64,000 nucleotides of DNA, from positions 3,494,501-3,558,500 of the forward strand of contig NC_006270.3 in the NCBI RefSeq assembly GCF_000011645.1. Reading direction: 5' to 3'. Below are positions 15,959 to 24,968 of this stretch, piece after piece; positions within the stretch are counted from its first letter, which is position 1, and each line of letters begins with the position of its first letter. The notes under the pieces are model-generated. The model was given only the letters and a program-made list of their open reading frames with translations. It searched no databases and was not told the origin of the DNA. The DNA is from Bacillus licheniformis DSM 13 = ATCC 14580 (GTDB lineage Bacteria > Bacillota > Bacilli > Bacillales > Bacillaceae). The position numbers and the translations under genes are program-made.

Positions 15959-17515
15959 TTATTTAAAAAATCCCTTTTGAAACGGGAAGGATAGAGAACA
16001 CCGGTATGCTTGCAGCTTCGTTGTGACAATGCGCCGTTCCGCTTTCGTCAACATGACGAAATAGGCAAACAGGCCGTAAGCCAACGTCGCAGCCAGTGCC
16101 GTGACAAACAAAGACAGCAGGCTGACGATCGAAAATAAGTATTGAAGAGCGTAACAGACAGCCAAAGTAAATGAAGCGCCGGCAACCGGCCCGTATATGC
16201 CTTTATAAAAGACCCTTTTTCTTTCACCCGTAATCTTTGATGCATAAATCGGAGTGAAGACGACGTTTTTCAGCGTTAAAGCTGCCGCACCGGCCAGCGC
16301 AATTCCGTAAAGGCCGAGTCCCGCCGGGCCGCTCAGCACGATGGCAAGCAGCAAATTGACAACGCCGAAGGCAACCGTGGTCAGCGCCGGTGTTCTCAGC
16401 TTGTTATAGGCGGTAAAGATGTAAAACAGCGGCGCCGGGCTTAATGAAACAACCAAATAGCCCGCATGTATCAGTAAGAGCCATTTCAAATGTTCGAATG
16501 AAGGGCCGAGCCAAAGCGACAGAAACGGGCCGGCAAGCCCCCCCAGAAGCGCCGCCGGCAAAGCGAGCAGGATGCCGTTAAACCTGACGGCCTGATTGGC
16601 ATAACGGACGAGCCCTTCTTTGTCGCCTTTTGAATAATAGAGTGTAATCGTAGGTGAAAATACGGCCGCTAGCGTTCCCGAAAGCGTCCGCAACAACAGC
16701 GGAAACTGAATGATCGCCGCGTACATGCCGGATTCGGAAACCCCCAGCATCACATTCGCCACCATTAAATCGATTTGCAGAAACAGCAGGATGCCGACTT
16801 GGCTGACGGAGCTCCATCCTCCCGCCTGAAGCAGTTTTTTGCACTTTGCAAACGACATATCCCTCACCCGGAACGTAAACCATGGAATCAATCTCTTAAA
16901 GAAAAAGATCGACAGGATGCACGCCGAAGCGGTTGCGATGAGAGCGGCGAGCTGAATGTGCCAGATCTTCGGTGCAAACCACGCGAAAATCAACAATACG
17001 CTCAGAACGCGAATCAGCATTTGGATGGCTTGGATCGTGCTCGTAATATAGATTTTATTGGCGAAAAACGGACCGGCGGCAAACCCCGACATCACAAAGG
17101 TCAATAAAAACAGCAGGCTGCCGATCAAAAGCGCGACCTGCACATCCCCCAAAAGACCGGCGGGAACGCGAATGATCTGATCGATAAAAAACACCGTGCC
17201 GCCGAGCGGAAAAAACAAGATGACTGAAAGCACCAGTGATGAAACGATATAGGTATTCATATAGCCTCTCGCTTCATCAAGCGCTCCCCTGTGGGCGGAA
17301 ACAGAAAAAAACCGGACAACGACCGCGCTCAGGGCGACCGTAATTATCGAAAAGTAATTGATCATATTCTGTGTAAGATGGACAAATCCAAACGCCTCAA
17401 CACCGAGGGTCTTGATGACGTAAGGCGTCAGCCACATCGAAAACAGCACCGATAATAAAAAAGACGCCATATTGGCGCCGAGATTCAAAACAAATGTCTT
17501 ATTCAAAAGGCTCAT
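15959..17515 (-). CDS. epsK: EPS flippase EpsK
   Basis: A 518-residue polysaccharide transport protein of the MATE/Wzx-like superfamily with about 14 hydrophobic segments (for example NMASFLLSVLFSMWLTPYV). It most likely flips lipid-linked EPS repeat units across the membrane for polymerisation by EpsG. Its ATG overlaps the epsJ stop by four bases. The C-terminus ends with a basic, cytosolic tail (RRIVTTKLQAYRCSLSFP). Confidence 0.9.
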   Translation of the reverse strand: MSLLNKTFVLNLGANMASFLLSVLFSMWLTPYVIKTLGVEAFGFVHLTQNMINYFSIITVALSAVVVRFFSVSAHRGALDEARGYMNTYIVSSLVLSVILFFPLGGTVFFIDQIIRVPAGLLGDVQVALLIGSLLFLLTFVMSGFAAGPFFANKIYITSTIQAIQMLIRVLSVLLIFAWFAPKIWHIQLAALIATASACILSIFFFKRLIPWFTFRVRDMSFAKCKKLLQAGGWSSVSQVGILLFLQIDLMVANVMLGVSESGMYAAIIQFPLLLRTLSGTLAAVFSPTITLYYSKGDKEGLVRYANQAVRFNGILLALPAALLGGLAGPFLSLWLGPSFEHLKWLLLIHAGYLVVSLSPAPLFYIFTAYNKLRTPALTTVAFGVVNLLLAIVLSGPAGLGLYGIALAGAAALTLKNVVFTPIYASKITGERKRVFYKGIYGPVAGASFTLAVCYALQYLFSIVSLLSLFVTALAATLAYGLFAYFVMLTKAERRIVTTKLQAYRCSLSFPFQKGFFK

Positions 17516-18531
17516 CCCTTACTGGGCAGATTTCGTTTAAAAAACAATTCGAGCAGAATCGGAATATTCAGCTTGCATAGCAATAAAACGAGCCGCTGGC
17601 CGATTAACAGGTTGCGGTTGCGGAGAGACGTGGCTTTGACGCACGACTGCACCATCCGGTAAGACAAAATGTCTTTAATGTGCCGCCTCACCTGCTTTGA
17701 AGGCTTCGGTTCCGCACAGGCATTGGCTAAAAGCATCGGAATTTGATGTTTGCATGTGTACGTTTCCAAATCGTCCGCACATTCATCCAAAAGCTGAAAC
17801 GTCTCATAGAATCTCCTTTTCGCCCGGTACTGCCTTTTCAGGCTTTCATCCATGTACGGTTTAAACGGCGCCTCTGTCAGGCTGTCCGGGTTGCACCTGT
17901 ACATGTAGTAGCCTTCATCGATCGCTCTCACTCGTTTCGCTGCATAAAAGGCGTACAAATTAAACGGCGAATCCTCTGCAAAACGAATGTCTTCAAAAAA
18001 GTACAGCTGGTTTTTCTTCAGCAGGTCGCGCCTGTACAAATTCCGCCACACATACCAGATGAAGCGGGTTTCGTGCGCCTTTTTGAGCTCGCGTTTAATA
18101 TCCCAGCTCAACAAGAGGCGATCGGTCGGCAGCGGCGGCGGGAAGTAGGCGTCTTCCGTATCGGAATGTTTATGATACCCGCACATGACGATATCGAGGT
18201 CGTCTTTTTTGGCAGCGGCGTACATGTTTTCAAACATGGCAGGCAATACAAAATCATCACCGTCGACAAACCCGACATAATCTCCTGTCGCGGCTTGAAG
18301 ACCGGCATTTCTCGCCGAGCTCAGCCCGCCGTTTTTTTTATGAATCACTTTCACTCTGGCATCCAGGCTGCAGTACGTTCTGGCTATCTCCCCGGATCTG
18401 TCGGGAGAGCCGTCATCAACAAGGATGATTTCAATATTTTTCAGCGTCTGCCTGCGCAGCGAATCGACGCATTCTTCTATATAATCTTCGACATTGTACA
18501 TCGGAACAATGATACTGATAAATGGCTTCAT
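17512..18531 (-). CDS. epsJ: Glycosyltransferase EpsJ (GT2)
   Basis: A 339-residue GT-A family 2 glycosyltransferase. The nucleotide-sugar binding part is SIIVPMYNVEDYIEECVDS, LVDDGSPDRSGEIA and the metal-binding DGDDF. A C-terminal hydrophobic patch (LVLLLCKLNIPILLELFF) may anchor it to the membrane. It overlaps epsK and epsI by four bases each. The exact sugar transferred is not readable from the sequence. Confidence 0.92.
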   Translation of the reverse strand: MKPFISIIVPMYNVEDYIEECVDSLRRQTLKNIEIILVDDGSPDRSGEIARTYCSLDARVKVIHKKNGGLSSARNAGLQAATGDYVGFVDGDDFVLPAMFENMYAAAKKDDLDIVMCGYHKHSDTEDAYFPPPLPTDRLLLSWDIKRELKKAHETRFIWYVWRNLYRRDLLKKNQLYFFEDIRFAEDSPFNLYAFYAAKRVRAIDEGYYMYRCNPDSLTEAPFKPYMDESLKRQYRAKRRFYETFQLLDECADDLETYTCKHQIPMLLANACAEPKPSKQVRRHIKDILSYRMVQSCVKATSLRNRNLLIGQRLVLLLCKLNIPILLELFFKRNLPSKG

Positions 18532-19607
18532 TGGACATCACCCATAATTTTCCGTCTTAAATCTGCGAAATAATGATCCCTTGCCGGGGTCTCACGATGC
18601 GAGTCACCGGTCTTGACCAGCTCTTCGATTGCGCCGAGAACCTCTGCCGCATCGGGATTTTCCACAAGCTTCATCGAAGGAACGTCTTTCAGCCAGCGAA
18701 AGCCTTCAAGCACCTTATGATCAAAAGAGCGGATCACGACGCACGGCGTTCCTGTTATCGCACAAAAAATCATGCCGTGCAGCCTGTCTGTCACGACGAC
18801 CTCCGCGCCTCTCAGCTGATCCCAAAGCCGGTTCAGCTCCTTCTCGCGGGACACGCGGCTGACCCTCCTGCCGATCGTCGTTGTAAAAGTTTTTGCACCG
18901 CCATACTCGTCGCCGACAGCCTTCAGCAGCTTTTTACGCTCTTCCGGCCTGAGAAAGCTTTCTTTATCCTCCCTTAAACAAACCAACACACCTTCTCTTT
19001 CAGACTGCTGTTCTTTCTTTAAATAAAGCACCATATCAGGCTGCTTTACAATCGTTTGGTTTGAGAAGTGCTGTTTCATAAATTGATAGGTTGTATCATC
19101 GCGCGCCATCATGAACAGCCGGCGATGGGAGTTGTAGATTTTTTTCGCCCTTTTCAGCTCTTTTTTGCCGCGGAGCGTCTCGGAAAAGTGCGCAGTTGCC
19201 GGGAGCTGGACGATTTTATAATGCTTGAATGTTTTGATAATGAAGCGCCTCGTCCATTCCTCATTGCGGTACAAATCCCCCATGTTTCCTCCGCCGATGA
19301 TGAATACCATATCCTCGGGGTGGCGGATGCGCATGAGCGCTTTTGCATGTTTGTAAATATCGTTAATGCCGATTTCAATTAACTCAAAATCGGGAAACTC
19401 GTTTTCTATGAATGTGCGGCTTGCCAGGGCAATCGCATGATCTCCCAAATTATCATGGGACGGAATTAAAGTCAGAATGATTTTTTTCTTGCCTTTATAT
19501 TGTTCAAAGCGCCTTAAACCCGGCGTTCCCATCACATATTCAGAAGGATATTTCACCTTGAGCAAAAGCCATTCTGCAAGATTGATCTTCAGTTCCTGAA
19601 AGGTCAT
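18528..19607 (-). CDS. epsI: EPS pyruvyl transferase EpsI
   Basis: A 359-residue polysaccharide pyruvyl transferase, second of its family in the operon beside EpsO. Signatures are LTLIPSHDNLGDHAIALAS, FIIGGGNMGDLYRNEEW and TDRLHGMIFCAITGTPCVV. The start is ATG at 19607 (MTFQELKINLAEWLLLKVKY), which matches the B. subtilis N-terminus; a longer reading frame reaches back into epsH without a ribosome site. Confidence 0.93.
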   Translation of the reverse strand: MTFQELKINLAEWLLLKVKYPSEYVMGTPGLRRFEQYKGKKKIILTLIPSHDNLGDHAIALASRTFIENEFPDFELIEIGINDIYKHAKALMRIRHPEDMVFIIGGGNMGDLYRNEEWTRRFIIKTFKHYKIVQLPATAHFSETLRGKKELKRAKKIYNSHRRLFMMARDDTTYQFMKQHFSNQTIVKQPDMVLYLKKEQQSEREGVLVCLREDKESFLRPEERKKLLKAVGDEYGGAKTFTTTIGRRVSRVSREKELNRLWDQLRGAEVVVTDRLHGMIFCAITGTPCVVIRSFDHKVLEGFRWLKDVPSMKLVENPDAAEVLGAIEELVKTGDSHRETPARDHYFADLRRKIMGDVQ

Positions 19608-19618
19608 TTCCTCACCGC

Positions 19619-20650
19619 CTATTTCTTCATTCTGTGCTCGATCATTTTCTGGTAAATGGCCGCAAATCCATACACTGCCGGCATCAACCGCAAGCGAATC
19701 AGCATAAGCAAAAGCTTCTTCTTGGAATCGAATGCCGACATGTCCACTGCGGAGATTTTCCCCCTGAATTCCGGACAGGCGCATATGCTGCGGATATTTT
19801 TATATTTTTCTATTGAAGGGTTTTTGTTTCGGCTCTTGCATTCATTTAAAATACTGATGCAGCCGTGGTTGACGATAAAGACGTGCAGCGCCTCCTTTAA
19901 AGCCGGGAGCTCTCCGTGCTTTGTCAGGCAGTCCAGGTTTGCTTCATAAAGAGCGAGACCGTCTTCAAACAGCCCTGCCTGATACTTTTGGACGATGGAC
20001 GCCAGGTGGACCCTGTAATGATAAAGCGGCTTAGTCACGAACGCCGCGGTATTCGCATATAGAAGGCATCTGAAGCTGAAATATTGATCTTCGATGTTTT
20101 CCAGCTCGTCGCGGAGCGGGAAAACGAGCTTATGCCGCTCAATCAGACTCCGCCTGTAGAGCTTGTTCCAGGAAAAGCCGCTTACTTTACCCTTTAACAA
20201 ATCCTTCATAAATGCCTCTTTCGGCTTTCCTTCATAGTTCTTCCCGATGTCCGGGCAGACCGTTTTTTCGGTATCCTGAATTTCAACGGCATAATCACAG
20301 ATGACAAGATCGGCATCCTCATCCTTCGCTTTTTCATACATAGACTGGCAATAGTCCGGCTCAATCCAGTCGTCGGAGTCGATGAATGCCAAGTACTCGC
20401 CTGACGCCGCTTCGATGCCTTTATTGCGGACAGCGCCGAGGCCCTGATTGTCCTGCTGAATCGTTTTAATGCGCCCGTCCTTTCGGGCGTAATGATCAAT
20501 GATCTTCTGGCTTCCGTCTGTTGAACCGTCATTGACGATAATGATTTCAATATTTTTCAAGGTCTGGCTGATCAGCGACTGCAAACAATTCGGCAAAAAA
20601 GCTTCTGTATTATAAACAGCGACCAGTAGACTAACTGCTGGATTTTCCAA
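19619..20650 (-). CDS. epsH: Glycosyltransferase EpsH (GT2)
   Basis: A 343-residue GT2 glycosyltransferase with SLLVAVYNTEAFLPNCLQS, IVNDGSTDGSQKII and the DXD-like DSDDW. The start is TTG at 20650 behind AAAGGAG (eight-base spacing). The encoded N-terminus MENPAVSLLVAVYNTE fits the B. subtilis protein, while longer starts overlap epsG. EpsH is implicated in making or transferring the N-acetylglucosamine part of the polymer in B. subtilis. Confidence 0.93.
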   Translation of the reverse strand: MENPAVSLLVAVYNTEAFLPNCLQSLISQTLKNIEIIIVNDGSTDGSQKIIDHYARKDGRIKTIQQDNQGLGAVRNKGIEAASGEYLAFIDSDDWIEPDYCQSMYEKAKDEDADLVICDYAVEIQDTEKTVCPDIGKNYEGKPKEAFMKDLLKGKVSGFSWNKLYRRSLIERHKLVFPLRDELENIEDQYFSFRCLLYANTAAFVTKPLYHYRVHLASIVQKYQAGLFEDGLALYEANLDCLTKHGELPALKEALHVFIVNHGCISILNECKSRNKNPSIEKYKNIRSICACPEFRGKISAVDMSAFDSKKKLLLMLIRLRLMPAVYGFAAIYQKMIEHRMKK

Positions 20651-20709
20651 TGTGATGACTCCTTTGACGAAATTTTTACAAGACCTAAAATGTCCGGTCT
20701 TTCCGCTAT

Positions 20710-21813
20710 TCAACGTTCAAAAATCGTTCTGTACGGCAATACCGACGAGTCGAACGGCATGAGCATAAAGCTGTATAAGAAGTAACAGATCAAAATCAAA
20801 ACATAAAGAAGCGCGTTTGATTTCGGTTCAAAAATCCGTACAAAATAAGGAACGAGAATCAGCTGATAGAGCCCGAAATAAATGTTGAACCTCGCAAAAA
20901 TGACATCCTTTGTCGCCAAAATTCCGAACAGGAAACCGATCAGACAAAGGTTTACGATATAATCGACTTCGGGCCAGCGCTTTCTGAGCTGCTCCCTGAA
21001 GCAAAAGGCAAGTGCGAGCGGGAGAAGAAGAACGATGATTTTAATAACGTTCATGCCGTTTGTATTCTTCATCAGCCATTCTTCATAATGTCCGTATTGA
21101 CTGTTTTCAAGCACGACTAGGAATACGGACAGAAATTTTTGATACAGAAAAGTCCCCGCCAAAAAGACGAGCATCAGGCACCAGAGGACAGGCGACCACG
21201 CTTTTCTTCTGACGATGAAATAAACCGGAATCATGATCAATGCCGAAGAATGAAAAAGCGAACAGATCAGTACAACGATCATATAGCGCACCAGCTTCCC
21301 ATCGATCAGATACCGCACCGCCCAAAACAGAATGGCCGCCGCCATGTATTGGCGAATGCCGTTAAACGAAGCATAATAGTGAAACATGCCGATAAACAGA
21401 AACATGCTCAATTCAAACGGCCTTCCATACACATAAAGCGTCTTGACAATATAGATATAGGTAATCGCGGCAACGACGGCAAACATGAGCGCCGGATCGG
21501 CTGAAATCTGATTTAAAATCCATAAGAGTGCGGTAAATCCCGGGTCCGTCGACGACTTGCCTGTTCCGAAACCGAATATCTCCCAAATGCTGTTGTATTT
21601 TCCGGCTAATTCGTAAAGCAGCATATATGTGTGGTAATCCGTTCCGACCTTGTATCTTAAGCCGGCAACGATAATCAAAGACGCGAGCGGAACGACGGTG
21701 AGGATCGCATTCGGACGGTAGCCCGTCGGCAGCCTGTGATCTTCCCTGCCGTACATTTTCGCAAACCATGACCAGACGAAAACAATCCCCATATTCAACA
21801 TGTAGACAGCCAT
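20710..21813 (-). CDS. epsG: EPS polymerase-like membrane protein EpsG
   Basis: A 367-residue EpsG/Wzy-type membrane protein with about ten hydrophobic segments. Conserved stretches VAGLRYKVGTDYHTYMLLYE and DPGFTALLWILNQIS are characteristic of this family, which polymerises EPS repeat units outside the membrane. The N-terminus MAVYMLNMGIVFVWSWFAKM matches B. subtilis. Five bases separate it from epsF. Confidence 0.92.
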   Translation of the reverse strand: MAVYMLNMGIVFVWSWFAKMYGREDHRLPTGYRPNAILTVVPLASLIIVAGLRYKVGTDYHTYMLLYELAGKYNSIWEIFGFGTGKSSTDPGFTALLWILNQISADPALMFAVVAAITYIYIVKTLYVYGRPFELSMFLFIGMFHYYASFNGIRQYMAAAILFWAVRYLIDGKLVRYMIVVLICSLFHSSALIMIPVYFIVRRKAWSPVLWCLMLVFLAGTFLYQKFLSVFLVVLENSQYGHYEEWLMKNTNGMNVIKIIVLLLPLALAFCFREQLRKRWPEVDYIVNLCLIGFLFGILATKDVIFARFNIYFGLYQLILVPYFVRIFEPKSNALLYVLILICYFLYSFMLMPFDSSVLPYRTIFER

Positions 21814-21817
21814 ACAC

Positions 21818-22978
21818 TCACTGTCCTTCTGCTGCGGAGATTGAATAGATGTCCATCAGTCTCGCCAAATTTGCTTTTGCATCATAGCCTCTCTCAGCAA
21901 GGCTTCTCTCTATTTCCGGCCATGCAGGCTTTTTCGGCTGAGCAGCACGGCTGATATCCTCAGCCCACCGTTCAAAACCGGCATTTAAGCTGAGACGTTG
22001 CAGCAGGCCGAGTCCCAAATCGGTTTCTTCCGTAATGTTGTCTGATACAATGCAGGGGAGCCCTGACGCTTGCGCTTCGACCAGTACGAGGGGTAGCCCT
22101 TCAAACAAAGACGGCATGACAAATACATCAAATGCCTGCATGAGAGCCGGGATATCTTCGACGACGCCGAGAAACAGAATGTCGTCTTTTACACCGAGAG
22201 CAGCGGCTTTTTCTTCCATCTGTCTGCGCAGCGGACCGTCACCTGCGAACACCGCTTGAAAAGGTATGCCCGATTTCTTGCAATAAGCGGCAAGCCCGAG
22301 CAGAAACGCGTGGTTTTTCTGTTCAAAAAAACGGCCGACATGCCCGATCACCAGTGCGTCTTCTTTGATACCGAAGCTCTTTTTCGCATTCGTTTTTGAA
22401 ACGCCGTTCGCTTCTTTGAACCGGTCAAGTTCAATCCCGTTTTGCAAAAGATGGACCGCGTTTTCACCCATCTTCTTTGCGCCGAATAAAAAACGCCCGG
22501 CATCTTTGCCGCAAGCGCACAGAGCCGTAGCACTGGAGAAAATCAAGCGGCGGAATGCAAGAAGCTGCCATGTATCCCAAAACCGGGGGTTAGGCTTCCA
22601 GGCCGTGTTGTGGGAATGGCAGACCCTGACCGGAACGCCGGCGAGCCTGGCCGCCAATGCGGCAAAGCCCGTCTGAAAATCCGTATGAGCGTGTACGGCG
22701 GCATAAGGCCCTTTCTCAACCAAAATCCTTCTGATGTTTTTGATGTAGGCGACAGGACCCGACCGACCGATGCTCGGTACATAAAACACCCGGCCGCCGC
22801 GCGTGATGATCTCCGGGTCGTAATCGCACGTTTCTTCCCGGTGGGAAATAAAATCAAATTGAATATGCCGCCTGTCTGTGTGGCGGTATATATTCATAAT
22901 CATCGTCTCCGCGCCGCCGCGGTTCATTCCGCTTACGATGTGAAGCACCCGTTTTGGTCTCACGCTTCCGTCATTCAT
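21818..22978 (-). CDS. epsF: Glycosyltransferase EpsF (GT4)
   Basis: A 386-residue GT-B glycosyltransferase of family 4. The N-terminal acceptor domain starts RVLHIVSGMNRGGAETMIMN. The donor domain has IGHVGRFFEQKNH, VFAGDGPLRRQ and the nucleotide-sugar motif MPSLFEGLPLVLVEAQASG. The start ATG follows GCGGAGGGG and overlaps the end of epsE by eight bases. Confidence 0.93.
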   Translation of the reverse strand: MNDGSVRPKRVLHIVSGMNRGGAETMIMNIYRHTDRRHIQFDFISHREETCDYDPEIITRGGRVFYVPSIGRSGPVAYIKNIRRILVEKGPYAAVHAHTDFQTGFAALAARLAGVPVRVCHSHNTAWKPNPRFWDTWQLLAFRRLIFSSATALCACGKDAGRFLFGAKKMGENAVHLLQNGIELDRFKEANGVSKTNAKKSFGIKEDALVIGHVGRFFEQKNHAFLLGLAAYCKKSGIPFQAVFAGDGPLRRQMEEKAAALGVKDDILFLGVVEDIPALMQAFDVFVMPSLFEGLPLVLVEAQASGLPCIVSDNITEETDLGLGLLQRLSLNAGFERWAEDISRAAQPKKPAWPEIERSLAERGYDAKANLARLMDIYSISAAEGQ

Positions 22979-23813
22979 GTTTTACGACCCCTCCGCCTTC
23001 ATTCATCAATCTTCTTTTATGATATCTGTTCATGATAAAAGGAGGCATAAGCCCCCTGATGATGGGTTTCATTGTATAAATATAGTCCGATAGCGGCAGC
23101 TTCAGCCGTCTGCAGGCGGCAAAGACGATAAACGCATTATCAATCGAGTAGCTGAGCTTTCTCCTTTTAAACGCCGATTCGTCTTCCCTTACTTTGTATA
23201 AGGCTTCCTGAAGGTTGTAGCCCGTGAAGCCCGCCTCAAAAAAACGAAGCCACAAATCGACATCTTCCATCCTTCTTGTTCTCCGGCCGACCCGATAGCC
23301 GTCCAGCGCCTCGTAGACGTCGGCTCTCATCATGATCGTCGCATGGCAAAACGGCGTCCCTTTCGCCATGATTCTCGGTTCTGGAGAGGAAGGAAGCATT
23401 CTGACGCCTCTAATCCCGTTTTCGTCGAAGGCCATCATGCCGCTTCCGACGACATGATAATGAGATTGCGATTCCAAAAACGCGACCTGCTTTTCAAACC
23501 GCCTCGGCAAAGAGATGTCATCTCCGTCCTGGCGCGCGATATATTTCCCGCCGGCGTATTGGAGACAGTGGTTTAACGAGGCAGCCAGCCGCTGATTCTT
23601 CTCGTTTTTGATCAGCTTAATCTTATCTGCGTAATGATCGGCATACCGCCTGGCAACAGCATATGTCCCGTCTGTCGAAGCATCGTCGCATATAATCAGT
23701 TCCCAATTTTTATAGGTTTGATTTAAAATTGACTCGATGCTCTCTGCGATCGTGTTCTCACAATTGTAGACTCCCATAATGACAGAAACTTTCGGCTTTT
23801 GACCCCCTATCAT
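22971..23813 (-). CDS. epsE: Bifunctional glycosyltransferase and flagellar clutch EpsE
   Basis: A 280-residue GT2 protein closely matching B. subtilis EpsE (KVSVIMGVYNCENTIAESIE, CDDASTDGT, RQDGDDISLPRRFEKQVAFL, TRRMEDVDLWLRFFE). In B. subtilis EpsE both makes EPS and binds the flagellar rotor protein FliG to stop rotation when the biofilm program is on. The high similarity suggests that both roles are kept, though this cannot be proved from sequence. The start is ATG at 23813 with a GAAAGGAGG site; it overlaps epsD by four bases. Confidence 0.93.
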   Translation of the reverse strand: MIGGQKPKVSVIMGVYNCENTIAESIESILNQTYKNWELIICDDASTDGTYAVARRYADHYADKIKLIKNEKNQRLAASLNHCLQYAGGKYIARQDGDDISLPRRFEKQVAFLESQSHYHVVGSGMMAFDENGIRGVRMLPSSPEPRIMAKGTPFCHATIMMRADVYEALDGYRVGRRTRRMEDVDLWLRFFEAGFTGYNLQEALYKVREDESAFKRRKLSYSIDNAFIVFAACRRLKLPLSDYIYTMKPIIRGLMPPFIMNRYHKRRLMNEGGGVVKHE

Positions 23814-24958
23814 CCTTTCAGCCTCCTTTCAACTGTTTCGTTATCCATAAAGGAAGAGTAAATGCCCGCCATTTCTTTGACGGTGCGCTGCTGGGAAAAA
23901 GCGGCGGCTGTTCGTCTCCCCGCGTCTCCCATCTTTTTTCGCAAAGAAGGCAGACGGTACAGCTGCAATATCCGGTCGCTGAACGTTCCGGCGTCTCCCT
24001 GCGGAACCAAAAATCCGTTCACGCCCTCTTGAATGACTTCCCGGTGTCCGCGGTTGTCCGCTGCAACGGCGGGCTTTCCTGACGCCATTCCTTCAAGGAG
24101 GTTCATGCCGAGCCCTTCCCTGATGCTTGAGGCGACAGACACGTCTGCAAGCTGAATCCATTCGTGGATGTTTTTTTGAAAACCGGCAAACATGACGAGC
24201 GAAGAAACGCCTTTTTGTTCAGCGTGATTTCGGTATTTTTGCTCCATCTGCCCTTTTCCTGCAAACACGACCTTTAAGTTCGGGGCTCTGTCTTTTAAAG
24301 CAGCCGCCGTTTCGATGAGCAAGGCCTGGTTTTTATTCGCGTTCAGCTCCGCGGGATATATGAGGATAAAGTCGTCTTCTTTGAAACCGTATGTTTTCCT
24401 GAGCAGCATTTTCTCTGTTTCACTGACAGGATGAAACCGCTCCGTATCGACGCCGATCCCGTGGATTTTTTCCGTGCGCAGCGCTTTTCGCAAGCCTTTT
24501 GCAAGGACGAAATCTTCTTCATTGATCGTAATCAGGCAATCGGTCAAAGCGGACAGCCCTTTTTCAATCGGATAATACAGCAGCCAATTTTTTAAAGGAG
24601 CACCTTGGCAAAAGTGGAAACCGTGAGCGGTATAGATCACTTTCGTCCCCTCTTTTCTCTGTTTCCGGGCCGCAAGCCTTGCCAGCACGCCTCCCATCGG
24701 CGTGTGGCAATGAATGATGCTGTACCGGTGTTCGTCAATGATTCGCGCCAGCTCCCGATAGGCAGCGATATTGCTTGCATTCAAAGGAGAACGCCTGATA
24801 TCGATATCAAATTTTTTATCTGTATAGGGCAGTGTCATATCTCCTTTTGCGGCGATATGAACATTCCACCCCTGCTCTTTAAACCATTTTAAATACGGGA
24901 GGTGGAAGGCCTTGAAATGGTAATCCACAGTAGCGCAAAACAAAACCGTTCTTGTCAT
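23810..24958 (-). CDS. epsD: Glycosyltransferase EpsD (GT4)
   Basis: A 382-residue GT-B family 4 glycosyltransferase. The acceptor domain includes FKEQGWNVHIAAKGD and IHCHTPMGGVLARLAA; the donor domain has LIYPAELNANKNQALLIE, VFAGKGQMEQ and SIREGLGMNLLEGMASGKP. It is thought to act early in repeat-unit assembly. It lies directly after epsC in the operon. Confidence 0.93.
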   Translation of the reverse strand: MTRTVLFCATVDYHFKAFHLPYLKWFKEQGWNVHIAAKGDMTLPYTDKKFDIDIRRSPLNASNIAAYRELARIIDEHRYSIIHCHTPMGGVLARLAARKQRKEGTKVIYTAHGFHFCQGAPLKNWLLYYPIEKGLSALTDCLITINEEDFVLAKGLRKALRTEKIHGIGVDTERFHPVSETEKMLLRKTYGFKEDDFILIYPAELNANKNQALLIETAAALKDRAPNLKVVFAGKGQMEQKYRNHAEQKGVSSLVMFAGFQKNIHEWIQLADVSVASSIREGLGMNLLEGMASGKPAVAADNRGHREVIQEGVNGFLVPQGDAGTFSDRILQLYRLPSLRKKMGDAGRRTAAAFSQQRTVKEMAGIYSSFMDNETVERRLKG

Positions 24959-24968
24959 GTTCTTCCCC

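Noticed and set aside
17743..18573. Long open reading frame (276 codons) on the plus strand
   Set aside because: It is antisense to epsJ, has no ribosome site or recognisable domain, and the minus strand encodes a clear glycosyltransferase.
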